64,000 nucleotides of DNA from Micromonospora inyonensis (lineage in GTDB: Bacteria; Actinomycetota; Actinomycetes; Mycobacteriales; Micromonosporaceae), in NCBI RefSeq assembly GCF_900091415.1, contig NZ_FMHU01000002.1, positions 1 to 64,000 on the forward strand, read 5' to 3'. This document shows, piece by piece, positions 39,471 through 47,272 of the stretch (its first letter is position 1; the number at the start of each line of letters is the position of its first letter). Below the pieces are notes generated by a model that was given only the letters and a program-made list of their open reading frames with translations, was not told where the DNA came from and did not search any database. The position numbers and the translations under genes were made by a program.

Positions 39471-40849
39471 CGAACCTGCTGCGCGCCGTCTCCCGGTCGC
39501 TGGCGGCCCGCCCTGCGGAGCGGCACGACGACTGGCACCTGTTCCAGGGCAACCAGTACTGGAACAACGTGCTGACGTCGTGGGAGCCCAACCATGAGGG
39601 CATCGGCTCGGACTTCGCGAACCTGGTCGGGAAGGCGTTCAAGGGCAACGCGATCGTGTTCGCCTGTGAGCTGACCCGCATGGGCCTGTTGTCGCAGGCG
39701 CGGCCGGCGTGGCGGCGGCTGCGGCGCAGTGGGCGCGGCGGTGACCTGTTCGGCAACGACGACCTGTCGGTGCTGGAGAACCCGTGGCCGGGCGGCACGT
39801 TTGCTTCCCTCGCGTCGCGGATGGAGTTGGACGCGGCGTTCGGTGGGACGGCGTTCGTGGGTCGCCGCCAGGAGCGCCCTGACCGGCTGCTGCGGATGCG
39901 CCCTGACTGGGTGACGATGGTCCTCGGCTCGGACGCCGAGCCGGATGCTGAGGCGCAGTTCGCCCTCGACGCCGACTTCCTGGGGATCATGTATCACCCG
40001 GGCGGGAAGGGCTCCGGCCGTGAGCCGAAGGTGCTGCTGGCCGACGAGGTGGCGGTGTGGGCGCCGATCCCGGATCCGATGGCCGCCTACCGGGGTATCC
40101 CGTGGCCGACGGCCGCGCTGCGAGAGGTCGACTCGGACGTTGCGGCGACGATGCACAAGGCGGCGTTCTTCGAGCGTGGCGCGACGCCGCAGATGATCCT
40201 GTCGCTGGACCCGTCGGTGAAGCGTGAGGAGTTCCAGAAGTTCAACACGACGCTGGAGTCCCGGCACGCTGGTGTGTCGAACGCCTACCGGACGTTGGTG
40301 TTGCAGGGCGTCACCCCGCACGTGGTCGGTAAGGATCTGCACCAGCTGGACTTCAAGGTGACGCAGGGCGCGGGTGAGACGCGGATCGCCGCGGGCTCGG
40401 GCGTGCATCCGGTGGTGGCGGCGCTGTCGGAGGGCATGGCCGGTTCGTCGCTGAACGCGGGCAACTTCAAGGCCGCGTGCCGGCTGGTCGCCGACCGAAC
40501 CCTGCGCCCACTGTGGGCGTCGATGTTCGCGTCCTTGCAGACGATCATGTGGGAGAAGCCGTCCGACGCGGAGCTGTGGTACCCCGAGCGGGAGATCAGC
40601 TTCTTGCAGGAGGACCGCAAGGACGCGGCGGAGATCGAGCAGTTGAAGGCGCAGACGATCGGCGCGCTGGTGCGGGAGGGCTTCGAGCCCCGCTCGGTGA
40701 TCGCGGCGGTCGAGGCCGAGGACATGAACCTCCTGGTGCACTCGGGCCTGCTGTCCGTGCAGTTGCAGGCGCCGGGCTCCGCGCCCCCCAAATCCAGTGG
40801 TGGCCTGAACGGCGCCCGACCGGCGATCACAGTGGGAGGTAAGCCGTGA
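39467..40849 (+). CDS. Portal protein (HK97-type)
   Basis: 460 residues from GTG 39467. NAIVFACELTRMGLLSQARP opens the wing; then PNHEGI, LRMRPDWVTMV, GIPWPTAALRE, the long stem helix and the helix with ERGATPQMILSLDPSVKREE. This dodecamer forms the DNA entry vertex and binds terminase. Confidence 0.88.
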   Translation: MTNLLRAVSRSLAARPAERHDDWHLFQGNQYWNNVLTSWEPNHEGIGSDFANLVGKAFKGNAIVFACELTRMGLLSQARPAWRRLRRSGRGGDLFGNDDLSVLENPWPGGTFASLASRMELDAAFGGTAFVGRRQERPDRLLRMRPDWVTMVLGSDAEPDAEAQFALDADFLGIMYHPGGKGSGREPKVLLADEVAVWAPIPDPMAAYRGIPWPTAALREVDSDVAATMHKAAFFERGATPQMILSLDPSVKREEFQKFNTTLESRHAGVSNAYRTLVLQGVTPHVVGKDLHQLDFKVTQGAGETRIAAGSGVHPVVAALSEGMAGSSLNAGNFKAACRLVADRTLRPLWASMFASLQTIMWEKPSDAELWYPEREISFLQEDRKDAAEIEQLKAQTIGALVREGFEPRSVIAAVEAEDMNLLVHSGLLSVQLQAPGSAPPKSSGGLNGARPAITVGGKP

Positions 40850-41637
40850 GCGAGTTCATCCGGGCCGTCGCCCTCGATGACATCCGGATCCGCTCCGGCG
40901 GCACCGGCCGTACCGTCGAGGCGTACGCCGCGATCTTCAACGAACCAGCGGAGATCATCGACCAGGACGGCCACTACTATGAGGTCAACTCGCCGGTGGC
41001 GTTCAACCGCACGATCGCCAACAGCAAGGGCCGGTTCCCGGTGGTCTACCACCACGGGCTGACGCTTGCGGGCACCGCGTCGGAGCGCGGCAGTGTTCCG
41101 ATCGGCGTCTCCACCGAGGTCCGCGCCGACAAGCGGGGCGTGCTGACGGTCAGCGAGTACGGCCGCTCGGAACTGGCTGACGAGGTGCTTGAGGCGATCC
41201 GCCTGGGCGCCGTGACGGCGCAGTCGTACGGTGGCCGTTTCATCCGCTCCGACGTGCGCAGGCCGCCAGGCGGCTTCCGGGCCGACCCCGACGGCAAGCT
41301 GCGCACTGTGACCCGCCTTGAGGTCGCGATGCGCGAGTTCGGGCCGACACCGTTTCCCGCCTTCGCGGGCGCGGCCATCACCGGTATCCGGGCGCAGCAG
41401 GTACTCGGTGCTCTGCTCACTGCCCCGGCGTCCCGCCGGCAGGCACTGCTCGACCATCTCGACCACCTGGCCACTCCCCTCGACGAGGTGGACCCGGCCG
41501 AGGTGGACAACACCGGCACCCCGGACGTCCCGGGCTCCGCCGGAACCGTGACCGACGACCCGCCAGCACGGCACTCCCGGTCCGTCCCTCTGAGCATGCG
41601 CGTCCGCGCTGCTCGTATCGCCCGAGGATGGGAGTGA
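40846..41637 (+). CDS. Prohead maturation protease (HK97-type)
   Basis: 263 residues from GTG 40846. PVVYHHG (His69/70), LTVSEYGRSELADEVLEAI and the serine in AVTAQSYGG (Ser127) form the catalytic core of the U35/HK97 protease group. The C-terminal 70 residues are a disordered acidic tail that may act as scaffold. Cleaves capsid delta domains during assembly. Confidence 0.85.
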   Translation: MSEFIRAVALDDIRIRSGGTGRTVEAYAAIFNEPAEIIDQDGHYYEVNSPVAFNRTIANSKGRFPVVYHHGLTLAGTASERGSVPIGVSTEVRADKRGVLTVSEYGRSELADEVLEAIRLGAVTAQSYGGRFIRSDVRRPPGGFRADPDGKLRTVTRLEVAMREFGPTPFPAFAGAAITGIRAQQVLGALLTAPASRRQALLDHLDHLATPLDEVDPAEVDNTGTPDVPGSAGTVTDDPPARHSRSVPLSMRVRAARIARGWE

Positions 41638-41642
41638 CCCTG

Positions 41643-43103
41643 ATGGGTTTGAAGCGCGCGGATGAGATCCGCACCCGGATGGAGAGCATCCGGGCTGACC
41701 TGGCAACCCTGGAGCAGCTCGACCGGAGCGGCGAGGCCGACGAGGCGGCGCACCAGCGTCTCGACGACCTGCTCGCCGAGGCCGACCTGCTGGCCGAGGA
41801 GCTGAAGCCCCTCGCCGAGCGGGAGGAACGCATCGCCCGCGTGCAGCGCGCGTCGCTGAACGAGGCGAACCACGACGAGCCCGTCGACGAGCCGCACCGC
41901 AGCGAGCGCAGCATCGCCGAACGCGGCGTCCCCGAGTTGGGGCGGCGCCGGTCGATCCGCAACCCGTACGAGAACCTCGACGCGATCCGCGCCGGCCTGG
42001 CCGACCCCGCCGACGTGCGGGCCCGGGCGGTCGCCGCGATCGAGCAGTACGCCAACCGCACCGACCACTGGGCGCTCGCCCACGACGGCGCGGAGCAGGC
42101 CACCAAGCTGGTCGAGAAGACCGGCGCCCGGTTCGGTACCGCCGTCGCCCGGCAGATGCTCATCACCGGCACCCCGGAGTACCTGGCGGCGTTCCAGTCG
42201 TACATGGAGGACCCGGGCGGCATGTCCTCGCGGGCGGCCCTGTCGCTGACCCCGGCCAACGGCGGCTACCTGGTGCCGTTCACCCTCGACCCGACGATCA
42301 TCCTGACGAACAACGGGTCGGCGAACCCCTACCGGGCGTACGCGACGATCAAGACGACCGCCACGAACGACTGGAACGGCGTCACCTCGGCCGGTGTCAG
42401 CGCGGAGTGGACGGCGGAAGGCATTGAGGCCGCCGACGCGACCCCGACGGTCGGCCAGTTGAAGATCACCCCGCAGAAGGCCGACGCGTACCTGTTCGGC
42501 TCCTACGAGGTGCTCGGCGACTCCGACATCGCCCAGCAGCTACCCGAGCTGCTCGCCGACGCGAAGGACCGGCTGGAGGAGTCGGCGTTCGCTGTCGGCA
42601 CCGGCACCGGCCAGCCCAACGGTGTGCTCGCCCGGGGCACCACGCTCGCCGCCGCCGCTGGCACCGCCGCGACCGGTCCGACCGCCGCGTCGGTGTACTC
42701 GCTGATGGGTGCCCTGCCGGCCCGCTGGCGGGGTCCGCGCGCCAACAACGTGTGGCTGGCGAACCTGACCACCATCAACGCCCTGCGTAACGTGCCGTCG
42801 TTCACGGGCTCGACCACGTCGATCGTGAACGACTCGGGCCCGGTGCCGACGCTGCTGGGTAAGCCGCTGCTGGAGTCGACTAGCGTGGCCGGCGCGTTCG
42901 CCAACGGAGCCAAGGTGCTGGCGTTCGGTGATATGCGCCAGTACTACATCGTCGACCGGGTCGGCATGTCCGTGGTCTACGACCCGGTGGTGCTCGGCGC
43001 GAACCGCCGCCCGACCGGACAGGGCGCCTGGTACGCGTTCTGGCGGGTCGGCGCGGACGTCTCGACGGCCGGCGCGTTCCGCGTCCTGACCCTGACCACC
43101 TGA
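41643..43103 (+). CDS. Major capsid protein (HK97 fold)
   Basis: 486 residues from ATG 41643; GGGAG lies eight bases upstream, and an earlier ATG at 41,628 overlaps the protease gene. Residues 1 to about 110 are a charged coiled coil (the delta domain removed by the protease). The HK97 body follows with GGYLVPFTLDPTIILTN, AEWTAEGIEAADATPTVGQL, AYLFGSYEVLGDS and YYIVDRVGMSVVYD. Confidence 0.92.
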   Translation: MGLKRADEIRTRMESIRADLATLEQLDRSGEADEAAHQRLDDLLAEADLLAEELKPLAEREERIARVQRASLNEANHDEPVDEPHRSERSIAERGVPELGRRRSIRNPYENLDAIRAGLADPADVRARAVAAIEQYANRTDHWALAHDGAEQATKLVEKTGARFGTAVARQMLITGTPEYLAAFQSYMEDPGGMSSRAALSLTPANGGYLVPFTLDPTIILTNNGSANPYRAYATIKTTATNDWNGVTSAGVSAEWTAEGIEAADATPTVGQLKITPQKADAYLFGSYEVLGDSDIAQQLPELLADAKDRLEESAFAVGTGTGQPNGVLARGTTLAAAAGTAATGPTAASVYSLMGALPARWRGPRANNVWLANLTTINALRNVPSFTGSTTSIVNDSGPVPTLLGKPLLESTSVAGAFANGAKVLAFGDMRQYYIVDRVGMSVVYDPVVLGANRRPTGQGAWYAFWRVGADVSTAGAFRVLTLTT

Positions 43104-43118
43104 TCGGAGAGCTGACCC

Positions 43119-43772
43119 ATGGCAGACACGCAGCGCAGCGGCGAACGTGCCGCTGACAAGGCGGAAGCGAAGGCGGACACCCGCACCGCCGCCGCGAAGG
43201 CGACCTCCGCCCGGGCGTCGCAGGACACGTCCAACTCCCGCACCACCGCGCAGGCGGAGGGCGAGCAGCGGATCGCCGGCGACGCGTCCGTGACCAACGC
43301 CCCCGTCCGCGGCGACGTGATCGTGACGGAGGGCCAGTCGGCGCCGTTCGCCACAAAGCCGGACGACGTGCCGGTCGACCCGCGCAGCGGCCAGCCGTTC
43401 AGCGAGTCGAACAGCGACGGACTGAAGGGCACCCACGGTGAGGAACTGCTCGCCGCGACCGGTTCGGTCGTGCCGGGCGTCGACCCGGCCCGGATCCCGG
43501 CGGAGGTCACCCCGGGCGTGAGCCCGGACGCCGGCGGCGACAAGCTGTTCGCGGCGGCGCTGGCGAAGGCCCCGAGCCTGACCCGGGAGTTCGTCGACAA
43601 GATGGGCATCGACGACGAAACCCTCGGGCAGATCGCCCGCGGGGAGATCCCGCCGCCCCCGATGCCCGGCCCGATCTACACGACGGACATGTACCGGACC
43701 CCGGGTGGCTACCAGCAGACCCCGCCCGGTGTGCCGCCGGAGGACGTCGGCAAGAACGCCACCACCCGCTGA
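43119..43772 (+). CDS. Capsid-associated protein, unknown
   Basis: 217 residues. A Lys/Ala/Glu-rich first third, an acidic Pro-rich middle, then a short domain with SLTREFVDKMGIDDETLGQI. Directly behind the capsid gene and before the connectors, where decoration proteins are often encoded, though it lacks a recognisable Ig-like fold. Confidence 0.5.
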   Translation: MADTQRSGERAADKAEAKADTRTAAAKATSARASQDTSNSRTTAQAEGEQRIAGDASVTNAPVRGDVIVTEGQSAPFATKPDDVPVDPRSGQPFSESNSDGLKGTHGEELLAATGSVVPGVDPARIPAEVTPGVSPDAGGDKLFAAALAKAPSLTREFVDKMGIDDETLGQIARGEIPPPPMPGPIYTTDMYRTPGGYQQTPPGVPPEDVGKNATTR

Positions 43773-43806
43773 CCGAGACAACCGCACAAGGGGTAGGGGG
43801 CCAGCG

Positions 43807-44334
43807 ATGCCGATGTACGCGACGCCTGAGGAGCTGGCCTCCTACCTTCAGCAGGATCTCGACGAGCCTGCCGCGACGCTGGCGCTGACACTGGCGTCAG
43901 GCGACTTCGCCCGCGCCGCCGACGCCGCTTTCTCCCCGACAACAGCCACGTGGACGGTGCAGGGCGGGCCGGGCACGAACATCGAGATCCCGTACCGGCC
44001 GGTGACCGAGATTTCGCAGGTGCGACTCAACGGCAACGTCATCACCGGGTGGACGCTGCGCCACAACGCGCTGTGGCGTTCGGCGGGGTTCGGCACCTGG
44101 TACGCGTTCCCACCGGACGTCGTCGAGGTGGACCTGACGTACGGGTACACCACCGTCCCCGACGACGTGAAGAAGGCGGTGCTGGAGATCGCCGCCGGGA
44201 TGTACGAGCACCCCGGTGACGCGGCCTCGGAGTCCATCGACGACTACACGGTTCGCTACAACGGCAAGCCGATCACGGCAGGGCGGCCGTGGTCGGAGGT
44301 CGCCGCCGACTACCGCGGCATCCTCATCGCCTGA
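43807..44334 (+). CDS. Head-tail connector (gp6-like)
   Basis: 175 residues from ATG 43807. YATPEELASYLQQDLDEPAA gives the opening helix; a beta-rich insert follows (TWTVQGGPGTNIEIPYRPVT, VDLTYGYTTVPDDVKKAVLE) with the final helix region WSEVAADYRG. This is the pattern of HK97 gp6/SPP1 gp15-type adaptors that sit under the portal. Confidence 0.75.
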   Translation: MPMYATPEELASYLQQDLDEPAATLALTLASGDFARAADAAFSPTTATWTVQGGPGTNIEIPYRPVTEISQVRLNGNVITGWTLRHNALWRSAGFGTWYAFPPDVVEVDLTYGYTTVPDDVKKAVLEIAAGMYEHPGDAASESIDDYTVRYNGKPITAGRPWSEVAADYRGILIA

Positions 44335-44347
44335 TCAGCCAGGACGC

Positions 44348-44366
44348 CGCACGGCGTGGCCGTGCG
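44348..44366. terminator. Short hairpin between connector genes
   Basis: CGCACGGC (44,348-44,355) and GCCGTGCG (44,359-44,366) with a three-base loop. It lies inside the late operon, so it is probably an mRNA processing or stability element rather than a stop. Confidence 0.4.
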
Positions 44367-44392
44367 TGCGTTGACCGTGGAAGAGGGCTGAC

Positions 44393-44791
44393 ATGTCCCT
44401 GGTATCGGCGCTTGCTCGAGGCAGGCGCGCGGCGGAGCGGCTCATGACCGACGGGTGCGAGATTGAGACGGTCACCGGGTCTACGACCGACCCGGAGTCA
44501 GGTGAGGTCACGGACACCGTCGAGCAGGTGTACGCGGGCCGCTGCCGGGTGCAGCAGGCCACCACGACGGCCGGGGAGACGAACGTCGGCGAGGCGGAAC
44601 TGCTGATGTTGTCGCGCGTGCTTCAACTGCCGGTGGCGACCTCTCCTGGTGTTCGTGCCGGCCACCGGGTGCGGATCACCGCCTGCGCCAACGACCCCGA
44701 CCTGGTGGGCCGGCTGTTCGTGGTCCGGACCGAGTTCGCCAAGAGCCACGCCACGTCACGGCGTCTGGGTATTCAGGAGGCGACGAGCTGA
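44393..44791 (+). CDS. Head closure protein
   Basis: 132 residues. MSLVSALARGRRAAERLMTD, then a beta-barrel-like body (VYAGRCRVQQATT, LQLPVATSPGVRAGHRVRI, LVGRLFVVRTEFAKSHATSR) resembling small stopper proteins (SPP1 gp16 type). Its stop overlaps the next ATG. Confidence 0.65.
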   Translation: MSLVSALARGRRAAERLMTDGCEIETVTGSTTDPESGEVTDTVEQVYAGRCRVQQATTTAGETNVGEAELLMLSRVLQLPVATSPGVRAGHRVRITACANDPDLVGRLFVVRTEFAKSHATSRRLGIQEATS

Positions 44792-45210
44792 TGCGCATCG
44801 ACGTGAGGACGTTCGGCGCTGACCGGCTGGTCGCCGAACTGCACGACGTGCCAGAGGGGGCGCACCGCAACGTCGTGAAGGCCACGCAGGTTACCGCCCA
44901 CCACATCCGGGACACCGCGCGCGAGCGTTCCTCGGGCATCGCGCACGCCCCCCTGTACCCGTACACGATCAGCTACGACGTCAACGACCGCGGTGTCGGC
45001 GACGGGGTGGACGCGGAGATCGGCCCGGACCGCGACAAGGTGATCGGTGGCGGCCCGAAACGCACCCCCGGGCACCTGGACAACATCTTCGAGTACGGCA
45101 CCCCGAACAGCGCGCCGATCCCGCACGTCAACCCGGCCCTGGACAAGTGGGCGCCGGACTTCGAGCGCGGTCTACGGATCGCCGCCGAGCAGGCGTTGGA
45201 GCGGCTGTGA
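44791..45210 (+). CDS. Tail completion / neck protein (HK97 gp10-like)
   Basis: 139 residues. VVKATQVTAHHIRDTARERS, then YTISYDVN, AEIGPDRDKVIGGGPKRTPG, LDNIFEYGTPNSAPIPHVNP: the sequence pattern of HK97 gp10-type proteins that join head and tail. Confidence 0.75.
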   Translation: MRIDVRTFGADRLVAELHDVPEGAHRNVVKATQVTAHHIRDTARERSSGIAHAPLYPYTISYDVNDRGVGDGVDAEIGPDRDKVIGGGPKRTPGHLDNIFEYGTPNSAPIPHVNPALDKWAPDFERGLRIAAEQALERL

Positions 45211-45614
45211 GCGACGACCCGCACGCCACGGCGTTCCTGTCCCTGCTGCGGGCTGTTCCCGGCCTGCGGGTGTTCCCCGACGGGGAGGGCGGGACGCCGA
45301 CGGCGACCACCGCCCTGCCGTACGTGGTGGCGTGGATCAGCGTCCGCTACGACCTCGGCCCGACCATCGAGGGCCGGTCGAGCCGGGGGGTGGCCACCGC
45401 GACGGTGCACTCGGTCGGCGCGAACGACACCGCCGCGCGGATCACAGCAGGGAGGGTGCGGGTCGCGCTGCTCGACGTCGTGCCAGCGATGACGGGCCGC
45501 AGACCGTACCCGATCCGCCAGGATGCGTCGTTGCCGCCGGACGTGGATGAGTCCACGGGCCGGCGGGTGTTCGACCAGATCGACCAGTACCGCTTGGAAT
45601 CTCTGCCGGGCTGA
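45207..45614 (+). CDS. Tail terminator protein
   Basis: 135 residues from GTG 45207 (overlap). An alpha/beta protein (FLSLLRAVPGLRVF, PYVVAWISVRYDLGPTIEGR, ATATVHSVGANDTAARITAG) as in gpU/gp17-type terminators that cap the growing tail tube. Confidence 0.7.
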   Translation: MSDDPHATAFLSLLRAVPGLRVFPDGEGGTPTATTALPYVVAWISVRYDLGPTIEGRSSRGVATATVHSVGANDTAARITAGRVRVALLDVVPAMTGRRPYPIRQDASLPPDVDESTGRRVFDQIDQYRLESLPG

Positions 45615-45640
45615 TCCGGCACCACACCTGAGGAGGAGTC

Positions 45641-45847
45641 GTGCCGGACCTGGTGCGCATCCGCGACAAGAGCAACAGCACCGAGTACAGCGTCGGGGCG
45701 CGGCGGGCCGAGCAGCTCGTGGAGCGCGGCGGCGTCGAGATCGTGAAGGACGGCGACGCGGCGGACCGGCTGGGTCGTGCCCTGCCGCCGTCGGAGACCA
45801 CCAGCAAGAGCAAGACCTCGACCGCGAGTAAGGAGTCGACCCGATGA
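45641..45847 (+). CDS. 68-residue protein before the major tail protein
   Basis: GTG 45641 with GAGGAGGAG upstream. A small basic beta part (VRIRDKSNSTEYSVGARRAE) and a Ser/Thr/Lys tail. Short proteins at this position often modify or stabilise the tail tube; unknown here. Confidence 0.55.
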   Translation: MPDLVRIRDKSNSTEYSVGARRAEQLVERGGVEIVKDGDAADRLGRALPPSETTSKSKTSTASKESTR

Positions 45848-46350
45848 CGTCCCCGCTGCCCACCTCGGTGCCGTCCGACGGCACCCTGCGCATCGACTTC
45901 GTGCCGACCATCGCGGTCCGCACCGCCCCGACGGTGGCGGAGGTGTCCGCGGTCGGCGCGCAGGAGTTGGCCGGCTACGTCACCGGCGACGGGTTCACCC
46001 CGTCCGGTGAGCAGGCCACCGTCACCGACGAGCGGATCGCCTCGACGCAGACGTTCGAGCAACCGGGCCGCAAGTCCAAGAGCCTCACGATGACGTACGT
46101 GCACAACCCGGACGACCCGACGAACAACGAGGCGTACCTGACCCTGGAGGAGGGCGTGACCGGGTACATCGTCACCCGCTACGGGGTGCCCCGCGCCCAG
46201 GCGTACGCCGCCGGCGACATCGTCGACGTGTGGCCGATCACCGCCGGTGAGCCGATGAAGAACTGGAACGGCGCCAACTCGGTGCACACGGCCACGCAGC
46301 GCCTGTTCGTCACTGGTGACGTGGTCATCGACGCGGTGGTCGCGGCGTGA
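45844..46350 (+). CDS. Major tail tube protein
   Basis: 168 residues. A beta-rich fold (TLRIDFVPTIAVRTAPTVAE, GFTPSGEQATVTDERIASTQ, KSLTMTYVHNPDDPTNNEAY, TGYIVTRYGV) of the lambda gpV type found immediately before tail chaperones. Forms the hexameric rings of the tail. Confidence 0.85.
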   Translation: MTSPLPTSVPSDGTLRIDFVPTIAVRTAPTVAEVSAVGAQELAGYVTGDGFTPSGEQATVTDERIASTQTFEQPGRKSKSLTMTYVHNPDDPTNNEAYLTLEEGVTGYIVTRYGVPRAQAYAAGDIVDVWPITAGEPMKNWNGANSVHTATQRLFVTGDVVIDAVVAA

Positions 46351-46913
46351 CCGACCCGAATACGCTGCTGACCGGCGCGCGCCTGCCGGAGGATGAGGTG
46401 TCGATCTGCACCCGCCCGGATCTGGCCGGCGAGTGGCAGCAGCTCGCCCAGGCCGTGGCGGCGAGGAAGCTGAAGTCGGCGGCGGACCCGCGGCTGGCCG
46501 GCGACGGCACCGACGAGCAGGTCCAGCGGATGGAGACGCTGCGGGAGCAGGTGGAGGCCGCCACCGTGGTGTTCCGGCTCCGGGCGCTGCGCCGCAAGGT
46601 GTGGCTGGACCTGGTGGAGACGCACCCGGCCCGGCAGAGCGACGAGGAGGACGCCCGGATGGGCGTCAACCGGGAGTCGTTCCTGCCGGCCCTGGTCCGG
46701 GCGTCCACCGTCGCACCCGAACTGACCGACGAGACATGGGCGGCGCTGCTCGACCCGGACGGCGAACTGCTCACCGTCCACCAGTGGCGGCAACTGTGGC
46801 GGACCTGCTGGAACCTCAACGTCCAGCAGGTGGACCTCCCTTTCTCCGTGGCCGGATTGCTGCCGAACCCGAACTGCGGCGGCGAGTCCGGCTCTCCCGA
46901 ACCCTCGGCGTAA
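46347..46913 (+). CDS. Tail assembly chaperone, short form (gpG-like)
   Basis: 188 residues from GTG 46347. Helical (AAVAARKLKSA, MRLEQV-type helices, ALRRKVWLDLVETHPARQSD). This is the zero-frame product that ends soon after the slippery site. In siphoviruses the G and GT chaperones bind the tape measure protein and guide tube assembly. Confidence 0.85.
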   Translation: MTDPNTLLTGARLPEDEVSICTRPDLAGEWQQLAQAVAARKLKSAADPRLAGDGTDEQVQRMETLREQVEAATVVFRLRALRRKVWLDLVETHPARQSDEEDARMGVNRESFLPALVRASTVAPELTDETWAALLDPDGELLTVHQWRQLWRTCWNLNVQQVDLPFSVAGLLPNPNCGGESGSPEPSA

Positions 46914-47272
46914 GCCTCCGCCGCCTGGAGGGCTGGGAGCCGGCGACGGTCTACGAGTACGACGACGCTGGCCGACTGGTCCGGTCGGTGCCGGAGTCCG
47001 AGTGGAACGCCGAGCAACTCGCGTGGCTGGAGGCACTCGAGGAGCACGAGGCCGGGCTGTGCAGGTGCGGGGAGCCGCTCGCCGAAAGCACCAAGCTGGA
47101 GCACGACTTCAACAACCCGCAGGCCACGGCGGTCTACCTGCCGGTCGAGGGCACGCCAGTGCAGTGTCACGCCTGCGCCGCACTCCACCGGTCAGAGAAG
47201 GCGACAGCCGACCTAAATCCGCAGCATCCAGGGGCGCTGATCCACGCGGTCCGGCTCGTACCGAGGGGGTGA
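46347..47272 (+). CDS. Tail assembly chaperone, frameshifted long form (gpGT-like)
   Basis: A -1 shift at the slippery site joins 166 zero-frame codons to 142 more, giving about 308 residues that end at TGA 47,270-47,272, directly abutting the tape measure GTG. The extension begins LRGRIAAEPELRRRVRLSRT and contains a possible zinc site (LCRCGEPLAES, QCHACAALH). The second frame has no start or ribosome site suited to independent translation. Confidence 0.85.
46838..46844 (+). promoter_or_regulatory. Programmed -1 frameshift site CCCTTTC
   Basis: In the zero frame it reads ctC-CCT-TTC, a perfect X-XXY-YYZ heptamer. Slipping one base back leaves both tRNAs paired (CCC, TTT). It lies about 70 bases before the zero-frame stop and in the gene pair where such sites are conserved. 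Confidence 0.85.
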
